The notes: generated by a model not told the origin, from the letters alone. 64,000 nt of DNA from Paracidovorax konjaci (GCF_900112675.1 NZ_FOMQ01000006.1:248001-312000), one strand, 5' to 3'; counted from the first letter of the stretch, positions 8,339-17,044 are shown. Program-made: numbers and translations.

Positions 8339-9201
8339 GCCTCGGCCTCCACGGCGTTGCGCAGCACGCCCACGCCGTCCACCTCCACCTCGACCACGTC
8401 GCCGGGCTGCAGGAAGCGCGGCGGATCGAAGCGGATGCCCGCGCCCGTGGGCGTGCCGGTCACGACCACGTCGCCCGGCTCCAGCGTGGTGAAGGTGGAG
8501 AGGTAGTGGATGAGCTGCGCGAAGTCGAACATCAGGTGCTCGGTCGTGTCGTCCTGCCGCGGCTCGCCGTTGACACGCGTGCGCACGCGCAGCCGGCCGT
8601 AGCCCTGCGGGAACTCGTCGGCCGTGGCGATCCACGGGCCCATCGCGCCCGAGGCGTGGAAATTCTTGCCCTGCGTGACGTTGAACTTGGCGTGGTGCAC
8701 CCAGTCGCGCACCGTGCCTTCGTTCACGCACGTGAGCCCCGCGATGTGGCCGAGCGCGTCCTCGCGCGCGATGCGCCGCCCGCCGCGGCCGATCACCAGG
8801 CCGATCTCGCCCTCGTAGTCGAGCTGCCGCGACTCGCGCGGCTGCAGCAGCGGCTGGCCGTGGCCGACGAACGAATCCGGCACGCGCAGGAAGATGCTCG
8901 GGTAGCGCGGCAGGTCGCTGCCGTCGCGGTACTCGGCATTGCGGTGCGCGTAGTTCACGCCGATGCAGAAGATCTTGCGCGGCGCGGGGATGGGCGGCAG
9001 CAGCGCCACGCTGTCCGTGGCATGGTCGGGTGCCGCGCCGGCGAGCGCCTCGCGCGCCTGCGCCAGGGCCGCCTCGCCGCCCTCCAGCAGCGCGAGCACG
9101 CTGCCGTACGCGGGAAGGCGCCGGCCCAGATCGACGATGCCGTCCGCCGTGGCCGCGCCCCAGCGCGCCTGGCCGCCCGTGAGAAAGGAGAGGAGCTTCA
9201 T
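8335..9201 (-). CDS. Fumarylacetoacetate hydrolase family protein
   Basis: A 288-residue FAH-domain protein. The catalytic domain (about residues 75-285) shows the metal-ligand triad Glu...Glu...Asp in [22 protein letters not shown] and the following region, then the [13 protein letters not shown] and [11 protein letters not shown] motifs. Members isomerise or hydrolyse products of aromatic ring cleavage, for example 2-hydroxyhepta-2,4-diene-1,7-dioate isomerase or acylpyruvases. The start ATG at 9201 has GGAG a few nt upstream and overlaps the amidohydrolase stop by 4 nt. It precedes the hydratase and aldolase in the operon, fitting an isomerase or decarboxylase step. The specific reaction is not decidable from sequence. 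Confidence 0.88.
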   Translation of the reverse strand: MKLLSFLTGGQARWGAATADGIVDLGRRLPAYGSVLALLEGGEAALAQAREALAGAAPDHATDSVALLPPIPAPRKIFCIGVNYAHRNAEYRDGSDLPRYPSIFLRVPDSFVGHGQPLLQPRESRQLDYEGEIGLVIGRGGRRIAREDALGHIAGLTCVNEGTVRDWVHHAKFNVTQGKNFHASGAMGPWIATADEFPQGYGRLRVRTRVNGEPRQDDTTEHLMFDFAQLIHYLSTFTTLEPGDVVVTGTPTGAGIRFDPPRFLQPGDVVEVEVDGVGVLRNAVEAEA

Positions 9202-10088
9202 GGCGTGTCGAATCCGAAGAGCTGCGCCGGGTTGGCGACGAGGATGCGCTCGCGCACGGCGGCGTCGGGCGCGAAGCGGTAGAGCAGTTCCAGCAGGTCC
9301 CCTTCGTTGGGCGGCTGCTTGACGGAGACCGGGTGCGGCCAGTCGCTGCCCCAGATGCAGCGGCCGGGCGCGGCGTCGATCAGCCGCTGCGCGAGCGGGA
9401 CCACGTCGTTCCACGGCGGGCCGTCGTGGGAGAGTTTTTCGGAGAGCGAGAGCATCACCCAGTAGTTGCCGCGCGCGAGCAGCTCCTGCACGGCGGCGAG
9501 GTTCGGGTCGGCGTCGCCGAGCGCCGGGTCGGCGCGGCCCATGTGGTCCATGACGACCTGCACGTCCCGCAGCGCGTCGAAGGCGCGCATCTGCGCCGCG
9601 ATGCCCGAGGGCTCGGGCTGCACCTTCACGTACCAGCCGAGTTCGCGCACGCGCGCCAGGGCGCGGTCCATCTGGTCGGCCGTGAACTGGATGCCGAGGC
9701 CGCCGCGCGTGAAGCGCGCGCCGCGCACGCCGGCGTCGTGCAGCGTCTGCAGGTAGGCGTCGTCGCGCTCCAGCAGCACGGCCGCGTTGGCGCAGCCCAT
9801 GTACCGGCGCGGCCCGCCCGCATTGAGGGCGGCGAGCGCGTCCAGCACCACCGCATGGTCGGCGCCGTAGGTGGTGGCCTGCACGATCACGCCGCGCGCG
9901 ATGCCCAGCGTGGCGTGCAGCCGCTGCGCGACCTCCCACGTGGCGGTGGGCATCTCGTAGGCCGCGCCGGCGCGCACGGGATAGCGGTCGCGCGGGCCGA
10001 ACACGTGGAACTGGCTGTCGCAGGCGTGCGGCGGCGGCAGCGGCACCGGCGCGCGGGGATGGGGGTCGAAGGGAAGGTAGTCGGGCAT
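9198..10088 (-). CDS. Amidohydrolase family protein (2-pyrone-4,6-dicarboxylate lactonase-like)
   Basis: A 296-residue TIM-barrel metal-dependent hydrolase of the LigI-like branch of the amidohydrolase superfamily. The barrel starts with CDSQFHVFG, where the usual first metal-binding His of HxH is Gln, and ends with the hallmark WGSDWPHP containing the catalytic Asp. A central MDHMGRADP matches the family. Members hydrolyse lactones in aromatic catabolism. The start at 10088 is taken because the frame upstream runs through the GAGCGTT tandem repeat. Its stop overlaps the next start (ATGA). A second family member sits at 36357, also beside a Bug receptor. Confidence 0.85.
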   Translation of the reverse strand: MPDYLPFDPHPRAPVPLPPPHACDSQFHVFGPRDRYPVRAGAAYEMPTATWEVAQRLHATLGIARGVIVQATTYGADHAVVLDALAALNAGGPRRYMGCANAAVLLERDDAYLQTLHDAGVRGARFTRGGLGIQFTADQMDRALARVRELGWYVKVQPEPSGIAAQMRAFDALRDVQVVMDHMGRADPALGDADPNLAAVQELLARGNYWVMLSLSEKLSHDGPPWNDVVPLAQRLIDAAPGRCIWGSDWPHPVSVKQPPNEGDLLELLYRFAPDAAVRERILVANPAQLFGFDTP

Positions 10089-10116
10089 CCGGTCGCTTTC
10101 AATGCGGTGGAAGATG

Positions 10117-10151
10117 GAGCGTTGAGCGTTGAGCGTTGAGCGTTGAGCGTT
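10117..10151. repeat. Perfect heptanucleotide tandem repeat (GAGCGTT)x5
   Basis: Five exact copies of GAGCGTT followed by a partial GAG lie in the 101-nt spacer between the RidA gene and the amidohydrolase gene. This is the only long gap in the otherwise overlapping 3' part of the operon. Such repeats can change copy number by slippage. Confidence 0.9.
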
Positions 10152-10189
10152 GAGAGGGCCAGGGCGCGGAGCGGCGGTGTGAGCCGCTC

Positions 10190-10597
10190 TCAGGCGATGT
10201 AGGCGGTGAAACTGCACTCGATGAGCTTGCCCATGTCGAGGTCGGGCGCGTGGATGGCGTGGCGCGCGGGGCGCGAGGCCGGGTCGGGGAACATTTCCAG
10301 CCAGGGCGCGTTGAGCGCGGGGCGCTGGCTGCGGTCCTTCATCCATACCGTGACTTTCACGACGTCGGCCGTACTGCCGCCCGCGGCCTCCACGATGCGG
10401 CGCAGGTTGTCCAGCATGAAGCGGCATTGCGCCTCGATCGTGGGCGCCACCGCGCCCGTGGCCGGGTCGGTGCCGAGCACGCTGCCGCTTTCCACGAGCG
10501 GCCCGATGCGGCAGGCCGCGGGGATGGGGTTCTTGTGGCTGAAGCCCTCGACGTAGATGCTCGTGCGCGCCGGGGCTGGCGCGGGGGCGGTCGTCAT
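10190..10597 (-). CDS. RidA/YjgF family protein (probable enamine/imine deaminase)
   Basis: A 135-residue RidA-family protein with the conserved core GPLVESGSVLGTDP, QCRFMLDNLRRIVEAAG and VVKVTVWMKD, and the substrate-binding Arg in PARHAIHAP. Family members deaminate reactive enamines or imines; in some aromatic pathways (2-aminomuconate deaminase) they act on ring-cleavage products, which would suit this operon. The ATG at 10597 overlaps the stop of the Bug receptor gene (ATGA) and is preferred to the in-frame ATG 14 codons upstream. The family call is firm; a role in nitrogen removal from an amino-substituted ring-cleavage product is inference. Confidence 0.88.
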   Translation of the reverse strand: MTTAPAPAPARTSIYVEGFSHKNPIPAACRIGPLVESGSVLGTDPATGAVAPTIEAQCRFMLDNLRRIVEAAGGSTADVVKVTVWMKDRSQRPALNAPWLEMFPDPASRPARHAIHAPDLDMGKLIECSFTAYIA

Positions 10598-11583
10598 TCC
10601 GCCGTGATGCCGGCCTGCCGGATGATCGGTGTCCATCGCTGGTCTTCCTGGGTGAGGTACTGGGTGAATTGCTGGGGCGTGCTGCCGCGGGCGTCGGAGC
10701 CGAGCACGCGGAATTTCTCCTGCACGGCGGGCTCGGCGAGCACGGCGCGCAGCGCTTCCGAGAACCGGTCCACCACGGCCTGCGGGGTGCCGCGCGGCGC
10801 GAGCACCCCGGTGAAGGTCTCGGCGCTGAAGTCCGCGAATCCCGATTCGCGCAGCGTCGGCACGTCGGGCAGCTGCGGCAGCCGCTCGCGCGAGGTGACG
10901 GCCAGCGCGCGGGTGCGGCCCGCCTGGATGAAAGGCTGGGCCACCGAGATCTGGTCGAAGTTGAACTGCACCTGCCCGCCGAGCAGATCGGTGGTGGCCG
11001 GGGCGTTGCCCTTGTAGTGCACCGTGAGCCACTTCGCGCCGCTCTCGCGCTGCAGGTATTCGCTGACCAGGTGGTTGGTGGTGCCCGCCCCCGGCGAGGC
11101 CATGGTGATGTTCTGGCCCCCCGCGCGCGCCGCGGCGAGCAGCTCGCGCAGCGACCGGTACGGCGTGGACGGGTGCACCTGCAGCACCAGCGGCGTGAAG
11201 GAGACCGAGCTTACGGGCACGAAATCCTTCTTCCAGTCGTAGGCGTTGCGGCGGAAGATGAGCGGCGAGAACAGGATCGGCCCGTTCGCGCCCATGAAGA
11301 AGGTGTAGCCGTCGGGCGCGGCCTTGGCGACGGCCTCGCCCGCGATGAGCCCGCCCGCGCCGGGGCGGTTGTCCACGATGAACGGCTGGCCGAGCCGGGT
11401 CTGCAGCTGCTCGCTCACGATGCGTGCCGCGCCGTCCACGTTGCCGCCGGGCGGGTAGGGCAGCACGAGTTTCACGGGTTTGTCGGGCCAGTGGCCGGGC
11501 TGGGCCGCTGCGGGGCCCGCCAGCAGCGCGGCGGTGGCGGCTGCGAGGCCGCCCGCGCAACGCAGGATGAGGCGTCTGTGCAT
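10594..11583 (-). CDS. Bug family (TctC-like) periplasmic solute-binding protein
   Basis: A 329-residue tripartite-tricarboxylate-transporter receptor of the Bug family that expanded greatly in Burkholderiales. An N-terminal Sec signal (RRLILRC then a hydrophobic stretch ending AAAQPG) leads into the Bug fold with VKLVLPYPPGG, the ligand-loop VDNRPGAGG and the LPDVPTLRESG motif. It probably binds a carboxylated substrate for the enzymes encoded downstream. It is the first gene of the operon; the membrane partners TctA/TctB are not nearby, as is common for orphan Bug genes. The start at 11583 gives the complete signal peptide. Confidence 0.93.
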   Translation of the reverse strand: MHRRLILRCAGGLAAATAALLAGPAAAQPGHWPDKPVKLVLPYPPGGNVDGAARIVSEQLQTRLGQPFIVDNRPGAGGLIAGEAVAKAAPDGYTFFMGANGPILFSPLIFRRNAYDWKKDFVPVSSVSFTPLVLQVHPSTPYRSLRELLAAARAGGQNITMASPGAGTTNHLVSEYLQRESGAKWLTVHYKGNAPATTDLLGGQVQFNFDQISVAQPFIQAGRTRALAVTSRERLPQLPDVPTLRESGFADFSAETFTGVLAPRGTPQAVVDRFSEALRAVLAEPAVQEKFRVLGSDARGSTPQQFTQYLTQEDQRWTPIIRQAGITAE

Positions 11584-11793
11584 GGGTTTTGTCTCCTGTC
11601 TCGTTGGGCGGCCGGTGCCGTCGAGAGGTCTTCGCAGCCGTTGGATCCATCGTAGGAAGCGGCTGCGGCCGCGGCAATGCGCCCGCATCGCAAGAGTCCG
11701 CGATGTGGAACAAACCGGCGTTTCGCACGCGCCGCCAGCGGCTACCCTTTCCACAATCCGGCAGATCCCTTTCCTCGACCCTGACGCACTGCC

Positions 11794-12426
11794 ATGACCG
11801 ATACCCTCGACGCCGCCGACCTCGGCCCCGAAGCCACCTACCGACTGCTGAGCGGCATCGTCGTGCCGCGCCCCATCGCGTGGATCAGCACGCTGTCCGA
11901 GACGGGCGTGGTGAACCTCGCGCCGTTCTCGTGCTTCACCTTCGTCTCGAACAAGCCGCCGCTGCTGGGCGTGAACATCGGCCGCAAGGCCGGACGGCGC
12001 AAGGACACGGGCGCCCACATCCTCTCGCGGCGCGAGTTCGTGGTGAACATCGGCCACGGCGGGCAACTGCAGCAGATCCACGAGAGCAGCGCCGAGCACC
12101 CGCCCGAGGTCAGCGAGGCCGCCCTGCTGGGCCTGGCCACCGCGCCCGGCGAGGCCGTCGCGGTGCCGCGCCTGGCGGAGGCGGGCGTGGCCATGGAGTG
12201 CCGGCTGTCGCAGGTGATCCCGTTCGGCGACACGGGCGCGGAGTTCTTCGTGGGCGAGGTGCTGCGCTTTCACGTGCGCGAAGGCCTGCTGCGGGACGGC
12301 AAGATCGACACCCTCGCGCTCGATCCCGTCTGCCGCATCGGCGGGCCGAACTACGCCACGCTGGGGCGCGTGGTCACGCTGCGCTCGATGCCGCAGACGG
12401 CCAAGACCGTGACCACGGCGCGGTGA
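11794..12426 (+). CDS. Flavin reductase-like FMN-binding split-barrel protein
   Basis: A 210-residue protein of the flavin-reductase-like split-barrel family, shown by SGIVVPRPIAWIST, the NLAPFSCFTFVSNKPP flavin-binding region, and the C-terminal DPVCRIGGPNYATLG. Members bind FMN and reduce flavin with NAD(P)H for a partner monooxygenase, or act as FMN-dependent oxidoreductases. It is divergent from the Bug-headed catabolic operon, with 210 nt between the starts, and is followed after 16 nt by the IclR regulator, so the two are likely co-transcribed. No monooxygenase partner gene is in the window, which makes its exact job unclear. Confidence 0.85.
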   Translation: MTDTLDAADLGPEATYRLLSGIVVPRPIAWISTLSETGVVNLAPFSCFTFVSNKPPLLGVNIGRKAGRRKDTGAHILSRREFVVNIGHGGQLQQIHESSAEHPPEVSEAALLGLATAPGEAVAVPRLAEAGVAMECRLSQVIPFGDTGAEFFVGEVLRFHVREGLLRDGKIDTLALDPVCRIGGPNYATLGRVVTLRSMPQTAKTVTTAR

Positions 12427-12442
12427 GCCCGGGGCGGCGCGC

Positions 12443-13255
12443 ATGTCCCGTTCTCCCGCGCTCCCCGACGGCCCGCGCGACGGCGCGCAGAGCGTGCGCC
12501 GCGCCATCGCGGTGCTGCGCATCGTCGCGGGCGGGCAGGAGGGCGGCGTGCGCCTGATCGACGTCTCCCTCGCCACGGGGCTCAACCGGCCCACGGCGCA
12601 CCGCCTGCTGCGCGCGCTGGTGGAGGAGGGCGCGGTGGAGCAGGACGCGGCCACGCGCCGCTACCGCATCGGCCGCGAGGTTTCGCTCATGGGGCTCGCA
12701 CGGCCCGCGGGCTTTCCGGTGCGCGCGATCGCCGCGCCGCACCTGCGGCACCTGGGCGAGACGCTCGGCGAGACCGCCTTCCTCACGATCCGCCAGGGCG
12801 ACGATTCGGTGTGCCTGGACCGCGCCATCGGCAGCTACCCGGTCAAGGTGCTCTCCATCGAGGTGGGAGCGCGGCGGCTGCTGGGCGTGGGGGTGAGCGG
12901 CGTGGTGCTGCTCGCCGCGCTGGACACGGCGGAGGCGGCCGACATCCTGCAGCGCAACGCGGCGCGCCTGCGCGCCCTGCGGCTCGATGCCGCGGGCGTG
13001 CTGGAGCGTTGCGCGCAGGCGCGCGCCCTGGGCCATGCCTACGCGCCCGTGGGCGTGGTGCGCGGCACGCGCGCGGTGGCCGTGCCGGTGCGCACGCCGG
13101 ACGGCCGCACGGTGGCGGGCATCGCGGTCACGGCGATCTCCTCGCGCCTGACCGAAGCGCGCCTGCCGCAGGTGGTGCAGGCGATGCACGCGCAGGCCCG
13201 GGCCATCGGCCACGAGGTGCAGTCGCGCGGCCTCGGCGCGGACCTCCTTCAGTAG
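12443..13255 (+). CDS. IclR family transcriptional regulator
   Basis: A 270-residue IclR-type regulator: an N-terminal winged helix (residues about 17-75, SVRRAIAVLRIVAGG, VSLATGLNRPTAHRLLRALVEEG) followed by the GAF-like effector domain (about 90-255, ending AISSRLTEARLPQVVQ). IclR proteins commonly regulate aromatic catabolism and are encoded beside their targets, so it probably controls the divergent operon at 6676-11583 and its own flavin-reductase partner. Its 3' end overlaps the convergent hydroxybutyryl-CoA dehydrogenase gene by 7 nt. I could not identify the operator in the 11584-11793 gap with confidence. Confidence 0.92.
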   Translation: MSRSPALPDGPRDGAQSVRRAIAVLRIVAGGQEGGVRLIDVSLATGLNRPTAHRLLRALVEEGAVEQDAATRRYRIGREVSLMGLARPAGFPVRAIAAPHLRHLGETLGETAFLTIRQGDDSVCLDRAIGSYPVKVLSIEVGARRLLGVGVSGVVLLAALDTAEAADILQRNAARLRALRLDAAGVLERCAQARALGHAYAPVGVVRGTRAVAVPVRTPDGRTVAGIAVTAISSRLTEARLPQVVQAMHAQARAIGHEVQSRGLGADLLQ

Positions 13256-14097
13256 CGGTAGACGCCCTGGCCCGTCTTGCGGCCCAGGCGGCCCGCGGCC
13301 ACCATTTCCTTGAGGAGCGGGCAGGGGCGGTACTTGCTGTCGCCGAACTCTTCGAGGTAGACGTTCATCACCGCCAGGCACACGTCCAGGCCGATCATGT
13401 CGGCCAGCGCGAGCGGGCCGATGGGCTGGTTGCAGCCGAGCTTCATGCCCGCGTCGATGTCCTCGGGCGTGGCCAGGCCCTCGGCCAGCACGAAGAACGC
13501 CTCGTTGATCATCGGCACCAGGATGCGGTTCACCACGAAGCCCGGCGCGTTCTTCACGGTGATGGGGCTCTTGCCCAGGCGCTCGGACAGCGCCTTCACG
13601 GCGTCGTGCGTGGCGTCGCTGGTCTGCAGGCCGCGGATGATCTCCACCAGCGCCATCATCGGCACGGGGTTGAAGAAGTGCATGCCGATGAAGCGGTCCG
13701 GCCGCGAGGTGGCGGCGGCCAGCTGCGTGATGGAGATCGACGAGGTGTTCGACGCGATGATCACCTCGGGCCCCACGAGCGCATCCACCTGCTGCAGGAT
13801 CTTCACCTTGAGCGCATGGTTCTCGGTGGCCGCCTCGATGATGAGCTGCGCGACCTTCAGGTCGCCGTAGTCCGTCGAGGTCTTGATGCGCGCGAGCGCC
13901 GCGTCCTTGTCGGCCGCGCCGATCTTCTCCTTCTTGATGAGCCGGTCCAGGCTGCCCGCCACGGTGGCGAGGCCCTTCTGCACGGCCGCGTCGGAGATGT
14001 CCACCATCACCGCGTCGATGCCGGCCACCGCGCAGGCCTGCGCGATGCCGTTGCCCATGGTGCCCGCGCCGATGATGCCGACGGTCTTGATCGTCAT
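13249..14097 (-). CDS. hbd: 3-hydroxybutyryl-CoA dehydrogenase
   Basis: A 282-residue NAD(P)-dependent dehydrogenase that interconverts acetoacetyl-CoA and 3-hydroxybutyryl-CoA, in butanoate, PHB or phenylacetate metabolism. The Rossmann motif GIIGAGTMGNGIAQ is at residues 7-20. The catalytic region HFFNPVPMMALVEI contains the active-site His, with the partner Glu in IIEAATEN and conserved Asn in SNTSSIS. The C-terminal dimerisation domain contains PGFVVNRILVPMINEA. Length is exactly that of the stand-alone Hbd/PaaH enzyme. An AGGAGG lies just upstream of the ATG at 14097. It is monocistronic between LysR and IclR genes and convergent with the latter. Confidence 0.95.
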   Translation of the reverse strand: MTIKTVGIIGAGTMGNGIAQACAVAGIDAVMVDISDAAVQKGLATVAGSLDRLIKKEKIGAADKDAALARIKTSTDYGDLKVAQLIIEAATENHALKVKILQQVDALVGPEVIIASNTSSISITQLAAATSRPDRFIGMHFFNPVPMMALVEIIRGLQTSDATHDAVKALSERLGKSPITVKNAPGFVVNRILVPMINEAFFVLAEGLATPEDIDAGMKLGCNQPIGPLALADMIGLDVCLAVMNVYLEEFGDSKYRPCPLLKEMVAAGRLGRKTGQGVYRY

Positions 14098-14178
14098 TGG
14101 GAATGCCTCCTGAAAGATGAAAGAAAAAACAAGGGATGGGTGGGAATGTGCCGCCCCGATCCTATCGGGCCCGCGGGG

Positions 14179-15132
14179 TCATCCGGGGAGCGGCGGCAGG
14201 CCCGCCGCGCCGCCCTGCGCGCCCCCCGCCATGGCCAGCGTGTCCGGCAGCGCGTGCACGAGGTGGTCGATGAACGCCCGCACGGCCGGCACCACGCCCT
14301 TGCGCGACGGATACACGGCATGCAGCTGGTGGGTGGGCAGCGCGTGGTCCGGCAGCAACGGCTGCAGGCGGCCCTGCGCGATGTCGTCCGCGCACATGTG
14401 GGCCGGCAGTTGCGCGATGCCCGAGCCGGCCAGCGCCGCGGTGTGCAGCAGGTGGACGTCGTCGCTCACCAGCACGGGCCGGTACTCCACCTCGGCCCAG
14501 TCGCCGCCGGGCGGCTGGATGCGCCAGCGCGGCGCGGCGCCGCCGGTGCCCCGCGGTCCCAGGCCGGGTGCGCCGACCAACTGCGCGAGCGTGCCGGGCG
14601 GCGCATGCCCCGCCAGCAGCGCAGGAGCGGCCACCAGGACCTGCGGGCTGGAGCCCAGCATCCGCACCACCAGGTCCGAATCGTCCAGGGCGGAGCGGAT
14701 GCGCAGCGCCACGTCGTAGCCCTCGGCGATCACGTCCACGCGCCGGCTGGTCAGGTCCAGGTCCACCTGCACGCCCGGGTGCTGCCTGAGGAACGCGGGC
14801 AGCAGCGGGGCGAGGAACATGTGCGCCACGCCCACGGGGCTGCTCACGCGGATGCGGCCCGCGGGCCGGTCGGTGGCGCGCTCGGCCACGTCGAAGGCGG
14901 CCTGCGCGGCCTGCGTGACCGCCTCGCAGTGCTTGAAGAAGGCGGCGCCCACCTCGGTCACGCTCACCGCCCGCGTGGAGCGCTGCAGCAGGCGCACGCC
15001 CAGGCGCTGCTCCAGTTCGGCGACGCGGCGGCTCACCTTCGATTTCGGCAGCCCGAGCGCGCGCGCGGCGGCCGAGAAGCTGCCATGGGTCACCACGGCC
15101 GCGTACAGGCCCAGATCGTTCAGGTCCTGCAT
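14179..15132 (-). CDS. LysR family transcriptional regulator
   Basis: A 317-residue LysR regulator: N-terminal winged HTH (residues about 2-60, GSFSAAARALGLPKSKVSRRVAELE) and a C-terminal periplasmic-binding-like effector domain. It belongs to the large CrgA/DsdC-like group in which Lys-Ser-Lys-Val-Ser-Arg lines the recognition helix. Two adjacent ATGs are possible; the one at 15132 has AGGAG with ideal 6-nt spacing, whereas for the ATG at 15138 the same AGGAG abuts the start codon, so 15132 is chosen. It is divergent from azoR, 124 nt apart, and probably controls it and the genes behind it. Confidence 0.92.
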   Translation of the reverse strand: MQDLNDLGLYAAVVTHGSFSAAARALGLPKSKVSRRVAELEQRLGVRLLQRSTRAVSVTEVGAAFFKHCEAVTQAAQAAFDVAERATDRPAGRIRVSSPVGVAHMFLAPLLPAFLRQHPGVQVDLDLTSRRVDVIAEGYDVALRIRSALDDSDLVVRMLGSSPQVLVAAPALLAGHAPPGTLAQLVGAPGLGPRGTGGAAPRWRIQPPGGDWAEVEYRPVLVSDDVHLLHTAALAGSGIAQLPAHMCADDIAQGRLQPLLPDHALPTHQLHAVYPSRKGVVPAVRAFIDHLVHALPDTLAMAGGAQGGAAGLPPLPG

Positions 15133-15171
15133 GGACATCTCCTGGAACAGACGAGCCGGCATTCTATGGAT

Positions 15172-15231
15172 AGGACAAAGCGTCCTGAAAAGACCGTCTA
15201 GCAGGACAGTCCGCCCATCTCTACCGTAGAG
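15172..15231. promoter_or_regulatory. LysR/azoR divergent control region with inverted repeats
   Basis: Two inverted repeats lie between the divergent genes: AGGAC-AAAGC-GTCCT (15172-15186), and the perfect palindrome CTCTAC-C-GTAGAG (15219-15231), whose inner TAC-C-GTA lies 25 nt before the azoR start. Either could be the LysR-type binding site. The assignment is by position and symmetry only. Confidence 0.45.
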
Positions 15232-15256
15232 GCATCCCATCCACAGGACCCCCTCC

Positions 15257-15883
15257 ATGCAAATCCTCCACCTCGATTCCAGCGTGCTCGGCGACGCCTC
15301 CGCATCGCGCGAACTCACCCGCCACACCGTGGACGCCCTGCTGCAGCAGCACCCCGCCGCGCGCACCGTCTACCGCGACCTCGCCGCGGACCCCATTGCC
15401 CACCTCACCGGCCCCATCGCCGCGGGGTTCCGCTCGCAGGACCCGCAGGCGTTCGGCGCCGCGGTCCTGGCCGAGCACGACCGCTCCAGTGCGCTGGTGG
15501 GCGAGCTGCTGGACAGCGACGTGATCGTGATCGGCGCGCCGATGTACAACTTCTCGGTGCCCACGCAGCTCAAGGCCTGGGTCGACCGCGTCACCCAGCC
15601 GGGGCGCACCTTCCGCTACACCGAGACCGGCCCCATCGGGCTGACCCAGGGCAAGCGCGCCATCGTCGTCTCCACCCGCGGCGGACTGTATTCGGAGCCC
15701 ACGCCCCATCCCATGGACTTCCAGGAAGCCTATCTGCGGGCCGTCCTGGGCTTCATGGGCATCCGCGAAGTCCGGACCGTGCGTGCCGAGCTGCTGTCCC
15801 GCGGCCCGGAACTGCGCCGCCAGGCGCTGGAGGCGGCGCGCGGCGAGGCCCTGTCCCTGGCCCGCTGGGCATTGGCCGCCTGA
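15257..15883 (+). CDS. azoR: FMN-dependent NADH-azoreductase
   Basis: A 208-residue flavodoxin-fold quinone/azo reductase of the AzoR family. The N-terminal LHLDSSVLGDASASREL forms the FMN phosphate loop, IGAPMYNFSVPTQLKAWVDRV binds the flavin ring, and the STRGGLY segment completes the pocket. It reduces quinones and azo compounds by two-electron transfer from NADH in the cytosol and is commonly part of quinone or thiol-stress responses. It is divergent from a LysR regulator, the classic arrangement for azoR genes, and precedes a YciI protein gene and an alpha/beta hydrolase gene. Confidence 0.93.
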   Translation: MQILHLDSSVLGDASASRELTRHTVDALLQQHPAARTVYRDLAADPIAHLTGPIAAGFRSQDPQAFGAAVLAEHDRSSALVGELLDSDVIVIGAPMYNFSVPTQLKAWVDRVTQPGRTFRYTETGPIGLTQGKRAIVVSTRGGLYSEPTPHPMDFQEAYLRAVLGFMGIREVRTVRAELLSRGPELRRQALEAARGEALSLARWALAA

Positions 15884-15932
15884 AGCGCCCGCCCGCCATC
15901 CCCCGACATTCCCCACCTCCGAGGCCCCTCCC

Positions 15933-16241
15933 ATGCTCTACGCCGTCACCCTCACCTACATCCGCCCCGCCGAAGACATCGATGCGCACCTCGGCACCCA
16001 CCGCGACTGGCTGCTGCAGCACATCCGATCCGGCCACATCCTCGCGGCGGGCCCGCTGGAGCCGCGCGTCGGCGGCCTGGTCCTGCTGCGCTGCAGCAGC
16101 CGGGCCGAGCTGGACCAGGTGCTGGCGCTGGATTCGTTCCACCTCCACGGCCTGGTCGATCGCGAGGTGCGCGCCTTCGAGCCGGCGCTGCGCGCGGCGG
16201 CGTTCCCCGCCGATTGGGCGCCTGGAAGCAAGGCGCCATGA
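15933..16241 (+). CDS. YciI family protein
   Basis: A 102-residue YciI-like ferredoxin-fold protein. The family pattern is visible: LYAVTLTYIRPAEDID, then HRDWLLQHIRSGHILAAGPLEPR with the conserved His, and the dimer segment ALDSFHLHGLVDREVRAFEP. YciI proteins are small, probably enzymatic or ligand-binding dimers of unsettled function, often beside dioxygenase or stress genes. The ATG at 15933 lies 50 nt after azoR, and the stop overlaps the next start (ATGA). The operon suggests a shared role with azoR in handling a quinone-like compound, which is inference. Confidence 0.85.
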   Translation: MLYAVTLTYIRPAEDIDAHLGTHRDWLLQHIRSGHILAAGPLEPRVGGLVLLRCSSRAELDQVLALDSFHLHGLVDREVRAFEPALRAAAFPADWAPGSKAP

Positions 16242-17044
16242 GCGGGCCCTGCAAGGCCCGCGGGCGCCTGCGCCGCTGGGCCGTGGCCGCGCTCGCCATC
16301 GGCGCGGCCCTGCCGCAGATGGCCCAGCCCGCGCCGGCCCGGGGCGCCGGGCCGGGCGCGGGCGTGCGCGACATCGTGCTGGTGCATGGAGCGTTCGCGG
16401 ACGGGTCCTCGTGGTCGCAGGTCATGCGCATCCTGCAGCAGCGGGGCTATCGCGTCGCCGCGGTGCAGAACCCGCTGACCTCGCTGGCCGACGACGTGGC
16501 CGCCACGCGCCGCGTGCTGCGCCGGCAGAAAGGCCCCGTCCTGCTCGTGGGCCATTCCTGGGGCGGTGCCGTGGTGACCGAAGCCGGCAACGACGCCGCG
16601 GTGAAAGGCATCGTCTATCTGTCCGCGCTGGTGCCGGATGCCGGCGAATCCGTGGCGGGGCTGCTGTCGCGCCTGCAGGCCCCCATGGAAGGGCTGGCGC
16701 CCGATGCGGACGGCTTCGTCTGGCTGGACGGCCCCGAGGCCTACCGCCGCATGATGGCGGCCGACGTGCCGATGGCGGCGGTCCGGCTGCTGGCCGCAGC
16801 GCAGCCGCCGATGTCGGCCGGTGCGTTCAGGGAACCGGTGGCCGCTGCGGCCTGGCGCGACCGGCCCACGTGGTACCTGGTGACCGGGCGGGACCGCGCC
16901 CTGGCGCCCGCGGTCCAGCGGACCATCGCGGACCACATCGGCGCGCGCGTGGCCTCGCTGCCGTCGAGCCACCTGTCGTTCGTGTCGCACCCGCGGGCCG
17001 TGGCGGACCTGATCGACCGGGCCGCCCGCGAAGCCGGGCGTTGA
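16238..17044 (+). CDS. Exported alpha/beta-fold hydrolase
   Basis: A 268-residue alpha/beta hydrolase with the nucleophile elbow GHSWGG (Ser in VGHSWGGAVV), the oxyanion segment VLVHGAFADGSSW, and a C-terminal catalytic His in LPSSHLSFVSHP. It is preceded by a basic stretch and a hydrophobic segment ending PQMAQPAPA, so it is probably exported. The family is the salicylate-esterase/MES-like group seen in many proteobacteria. The ATG at 16238 overlaps the YciI stop by 4 nt; an earlier in-frame ATG at 16214 lies inside yciI and is less likely. Substrate unknown. Confidence 0.85.
   Translation: MSGPCKARGRLRRWAVAALAIGAALPQMAQPAPARGAGPGAGVRDIVLVHGAFADGSSWSQVMRILQQRGYRVAAVQNPLTSLADDVAATRRVLRRQKGPVLLVGHSWGGAVVTEAGNDAAVKGIVYLSALVPDAGESVAGLLSRLQAPMEGLAPDADGFVWLDGPEAYRRMMAADVPMAAVRLLAAAQPPMSAGAFREPVAAAAWRDRPTWYLVTGRDRALAPAVQRTIADHIGARVASLPSSHLSFVSHPRAVADLIDRAAREAGR

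Noticed and set aside
14155-14169. CCCGAT-CCT-ATCGGG as a terminator for the LysR gene
   Set aside because: The arms are only 6 bp and the nearest T-run on the minus strand is more than 20 nt away.
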